IMG/VR virus record: IMGVR_UViG_3300005095_000169
Location: 1-43,002 of that record
Direction: 5' to 3' (one strand)
Length of the DNA stretch: 43,002 nt
Source of the DNA: a virus
Shown here one piece after another: positions 41,045 through 43,002 of this stretch (position 1 is the first letter of the stretch; the number at the start of each line of letters is the position of its first letter). The notes under the pieces were generated by a model that was not told the origin of the DNA, made no database searches, and saw only the letters and a list, made by a program, of their open reading frames with translations. A program made the position numbers and the translations under genes.

Positions 41045-41281
41045 TTACAGCAACTCATCTTCTGCTTCCTCGATTTCTGTAACACTCATAAGGCGATAAT
41101 AATCTTTCTCACTGTTAGCCTTTACAGCACAATAAACGGCTCTAAAAAGCTCACTTTGAGGGTGATTCTTAGTGTTTTCACCTGCTAAGTCATAATCGCT
41201 TATGAAATCGACTAGTTCCCTTTCATGAGGGTCTTCTCTGTATGCCTCTAAGAGGCATTTTGCTTCATAAAAAGTTATCAT
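41045..41281 (-). CDS. Small acidic hypothetical protein
   Basis: 78 residues from the ATG at 41281, which is preceded by GGAGGT; an upstream in-frame ATG at 41305 lies before that site and is not used here. Acidic and helical, unknown function. Third gene of a coupled operon: its start overlaps the previous stop as TAATG. Confidence 0.75.
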   Translation of the reverse strand: MITFYEAKCLLEAYREDPHERELVDFISDYDLAGENTKNHPQSELFRAVYCAVKANSEKDYYRLMSVTEIEEAEDELL

Positions 41282-41463
41282 TATAGTACCTCCATATTTT
41301 CGCATAGCTTAAATAAGCTATGTGCTATTTCTTCCGTTGTTTCTATCCCTTCTAAAAGAATCTCATTTGTTAGAGATACAGCTATGTTATGTGCTGTATC
41401 TCTTTTTATACCTTTGCTATGTCTAACTATTTCGTTATATATCCTAAAAAACTTTATATTCAT
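41281..41463 (-). CDS. Small hypothetical protein
   Basis: 60 residues from the ATG at 41463 with GGGGGG upstream; an ATG at 41478 lies inside the preceding gene. Helical, unknown function. It overlaps both neighbours by TAATG, which supports translation of all three in series. Confidence 0.7.
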   Translation of the reverse strand: MNIKFFRIYNEIVRHSKGIKRDTAHNIAVSLTNEILLEGIETTEEIAHSLFKLCENMEVL

Positions 41464-41798
41464 TATATTGCCCCCCACATTTTAGCACCATAAAGTATAT
41501 ACATAACTTCAACACATTGCTTAAAATATGCTTCACCAGACAAATTAAACTTTTCCTCAATCTCATAATTCATATAAGGTATTGGCAAAGCTAAACCTCT
41601 GATATATTTATCATATCCTATATCATTAGCCTCATCTATGATATTGAAGACCTCTTTTTGAATTGTTGTTCCTTCATATTCTGCCCTTTCTTCAGCTTCT
41701 GTTATTATTGCTTCAACAACTGCAACTCTTACACTTCTTCTTAAATATACTCCCTTTGTAACCTCTAACATTTTTTGTTTTAATATTGTTGCGTCCAT
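41463..41798 (-). CDS. Hypothetical protein, first gene of a strongly promoted operon
   Basis: 111 residues, helical, no recognised family. The ATG at 41798 follows the shared leader GAAAGGAATACACA. The promoter has a perfect TTGACA, so it is probably expressed early from host RNA polymerase. Small proteins in such positions often redirect the host, but nothing in the sequence shows how. Confidence 0.78.
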   Translation of the reverse strand: MDATILKQKMLEVTKGVYLRRSVRVAVVEAIITEAEERAEYEGTTIQKEVFNIIDEANDIGYDKYIRGLALPIPYMNYEIEEKFNLSGEAYFKQCVEVMYILYGAKMWGAI

Positions 41799-41827
41799 TG
41801 TGTATTCCTTTCATGTTTTATAAGTGT

Positions 41828-41856
41828 ATTATTACATAAAATTTTTATTTTGTCAA
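41828..41856 (-). promoter_or_regulatory. Strong sigma70-type promoter of the small-gene operon
   Basis: On the minus strand TTGACA (41851-41856), a 17-nt spacer and AATAAT (41828-41833), then ACAC, TTATAAAA and CATGAAAGGAATACA. From ACAC through AATACA it is identical to the promoter region before 4223. Confidence 0.8.
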
Positions 41857-41998
41857 GGGGTTTTGTGTATTTTGTTTATTTTTTTTAATCTTTTTGGGAT
41901 TACTTACTATATATAAGAGTTTTAAATTATGAATATGATACTAACAGTGATAGACTCAACTATCTTGACTTACAGTATGTATATCAATACAAGTTGAT

Positions 41999-42612
41999 TG
42001 TAAACGCTTCATGGTTGCTATGAGTGTATCACTTTAACCTTGAAAAAAAACTTAAAATCATTTCTTAAGGATTTGATTAGTTAGAGTAATTTATATTCGT
42101 TTTAGAGTTTAATAAATGATAGTAAGTAGATACACGGTTGGACTCTTTAGCTAAAGCATAGGCTCTCATTCTCTAAAGGCTTATATTTGGGCATTTAGGA
42201 AAGGTAATTTGCACTAATCACCTCTTTGGCTAAAGCACAACTAATCATCACTGAAAAATTCTCTTTAACTAAATCTTAAAACAAAAAAATACTTAAATTC
42301 CTCTGTAACATTTTTTAATATGTAACATTAACAACACTTTTTTAACGAATACTGTAAACGCTATAAAAGCCTATATTTCTATATATATCTCTTAGTTGTA
42401 AACATTAAAAGTGCTGTCTTATGTCGAAGACATTTTTTCAAAACTTTTTTTGAGAGCGTTTACAAATGGGGGGTACTGCCCACAATCTCGGTCACGAAAG
42501 CGTTTACACTTTTGTTATCAGAGAACTTTAAGTTTCAAAACCCCGATATTTAGGGATTTAAAACACTTAAAAGAACCTTAAGCGTTTACAAAGCGTTTAC
42601 AAAGCGTTTACA
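41999..42612. repeat. GCGTTTACA iterons (seven copies)
   Basis: Exact copies of GCGTTTACA at 42456, 42500, 42582, 42593 and 42604, and of its complement TGTAAACGC at 41999 and 42353; a partial TGTAAACA is at 42397. The last three are tandem with an 11-bp period, one helical turn, so one protein could bind them side by side. Confidence 0.78.
42143..42237 (+). repeat. 16-bp direct repeat
   Basis: CTCTTTAGCTAAAGCA (42143-42158) and CTCTTTGGCTAAAGCA (42222-42237) differ by one base and lie 79 bp apart. The first contains a palindrome TTTAGCTAAA. Possibly protein binding sites in the origin-like region. Confidence 0.55.
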
Positions 42613-42804
42613 AATCTGTATTTCTATATGTAAATTCACTCTTTTCATTAAAATCTAAACCGAATATTAATAAAAAAGGTTAATTATTTAATTTTAATTA
42701 TCGATACAGTAATTTCTTAAACAGAAACATGGATAGAATACACTTTTACATAGAATATTGATGTTAGATGATATAATTAGAGTAAAAAAGAGAGAAAATA
42801 AAAG

Positions 42805-43002
42805 ATGATAGAAAAGATAAAGAAAGAATTAAAGAATCTAAGTGATTCAAAATTCATAGATGCAAATAGAGAGAAGATTGAGAATCTGTATATAGAGTTA
42901 ATAAAGCAAGGGTACTTGAATTCTCGAACAAGTCTTTTTTATAATATAGAAGATGAGAACTATATCACCTTTAATAGGTTAACGGGAGAGCTAAAGAAGT
43001 AT
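42805..43002 (+). CDS. 5' part of the SF3-type helicase gene (continues at 1-1261)
   Basis: ATG at 42805 begins a frame that runs off the window and continues in frame at base 1, since 42912 equals 1. The 37 residues before the join (starting MIEKIKKELKNLSD) complete a 455-residue protein. TATAAT at 42772-42777 lies upstream, and the iterons end about 190 nt before the start. The ribosome binding site is weak (AGAGAGAAAATAAAAG). Confidence 0.82.
   Translation, partial: MIEKIKKELKNLSDSKFIDANREKIENLYIELIKQGYLNSRTSLFYNIEDENYITFNRLTGELKKY
42912..43002 (+). repeat. Terminal duplicate of bases 1-91
   Basis: Bases 42912-43002 equal 1-91 without a mismatch, as when a circular or terminally redundant genome is opened by an assembler. 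The length of 91 would suit a k-mer overlap. The unique length is 42,911 bp. Confidence 0.92.

Larger units (their letters stand above)
41857..42804. other. Non-coding origin-like region with iterons
   Basis: About 950 nt with no credible gene. It holds iterons of GCGTTTACA in both orientations, a 16-bp direct repeat, two copies of TGTAACATT (42304 and 42321), a short G-run (42468-42473), and a TATAAT (42772-42777) for the helicase gene at 42805. AT-rich, repeat-bearing sequence before a helicase gene suits a replication origin or a lysogeny-type control region. Confidence 0.65.

Noticed and set aside
42580-42612. Tandem repeats taken as a CRISPR array
   Set aside because: The units are 9-11 bp with 2-bp gaps, with no spacers of CRISPR length and no cas genes; iterons fit better.

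Overview
The window is one complete phage genome in linearised form. Bases 42912-43002 repeat bases 1-91 exactly, so the unit is a 42,911-bp circle (circularly permuted or terminally redundant DNA), and the gene cut at the window edges is whole across the junction. The sequence is very AT-rich. The virion genes follow the short-tailed T7-type plan: portal, scaffold, major capsid, two tail-tube genes, fibres, internal ejection proteins, small and large terminase. No phage RNA polymerase and no DNA polymerase are recognisable. AT-rich sigma70-type promoters, the codon use and the style of the helicase-primase genes suggest a host in the Campylobacterota (Sulfurimonas, Sulfurovum, Arcobacter or Nitratiruptor-like). 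That host is an inference.

Layout. (1) 42805-1261 (+) holds an SF3-type helicase. It converges on a minus-strand replication and recombination block at 1256-6317: TOPRIM primase, YqaJ-type exonuclease, ERF-type annealing protein, zinc-ribbon SF2 helicase and small proteins. (2) 6318-7093 is a non-coding control or origin-like region with four consecutive perfect hairpins followed by eleven GTTAC/GTAAC elements. A second SF3/AAA-type ATPase follows (7094-8521). (3) 8613-10882 carries a RuvC-type resolvase, a Csx20-like protein, a 2H-phosphoesterase-like protein and an FtsK-like ATPase. (4) 10917-14039 is the start of the virion module (connector and scaffold). (5) 14040-17781 is an unusual insert between scaffold and capsid: about 1 kb of repeat-rich non-coding DNA and six small or membrane-protein genes of unknown role. 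(6) 17992-40392 holds capsid, tail, fibres, a lysis cassette (lipoprotein, XhlA-like protein, T7-type amidase, holin), ejection proteins and terminases. A reversed tyrosine-recombinase-like gene interrupts the ejection genes. (7) 40457-41798 holds small unknown genes, three of them in a minus-strand operon behind a strong promoter. (8) 41857-42804 is a second origin-like non-coding region with GCGTTTACA iterons.

The most exciting element is the pair at 9174-9942. The first gene resembles Csx20, a type III CRISPR ancillary family linked to cyclic-oligoadenylate breakdown. The second has the paired H-x-T motifs of 2H phosphoesterases, the fold of the anti-CBASS protein Acb1. They overlap by 8 bases behind their own promoter, so they could form a phage island that destroys defence second messengers. 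Regulation also looks distinctive. At least seven promoters on both strands share one architecture (-10, 4 nt, TTATAAAA-like, then a leader ending AAAGGA-TACA and the start codon). The first virion gene has a hairpin that would hide its ribosome binding site only in read-through transcripts.
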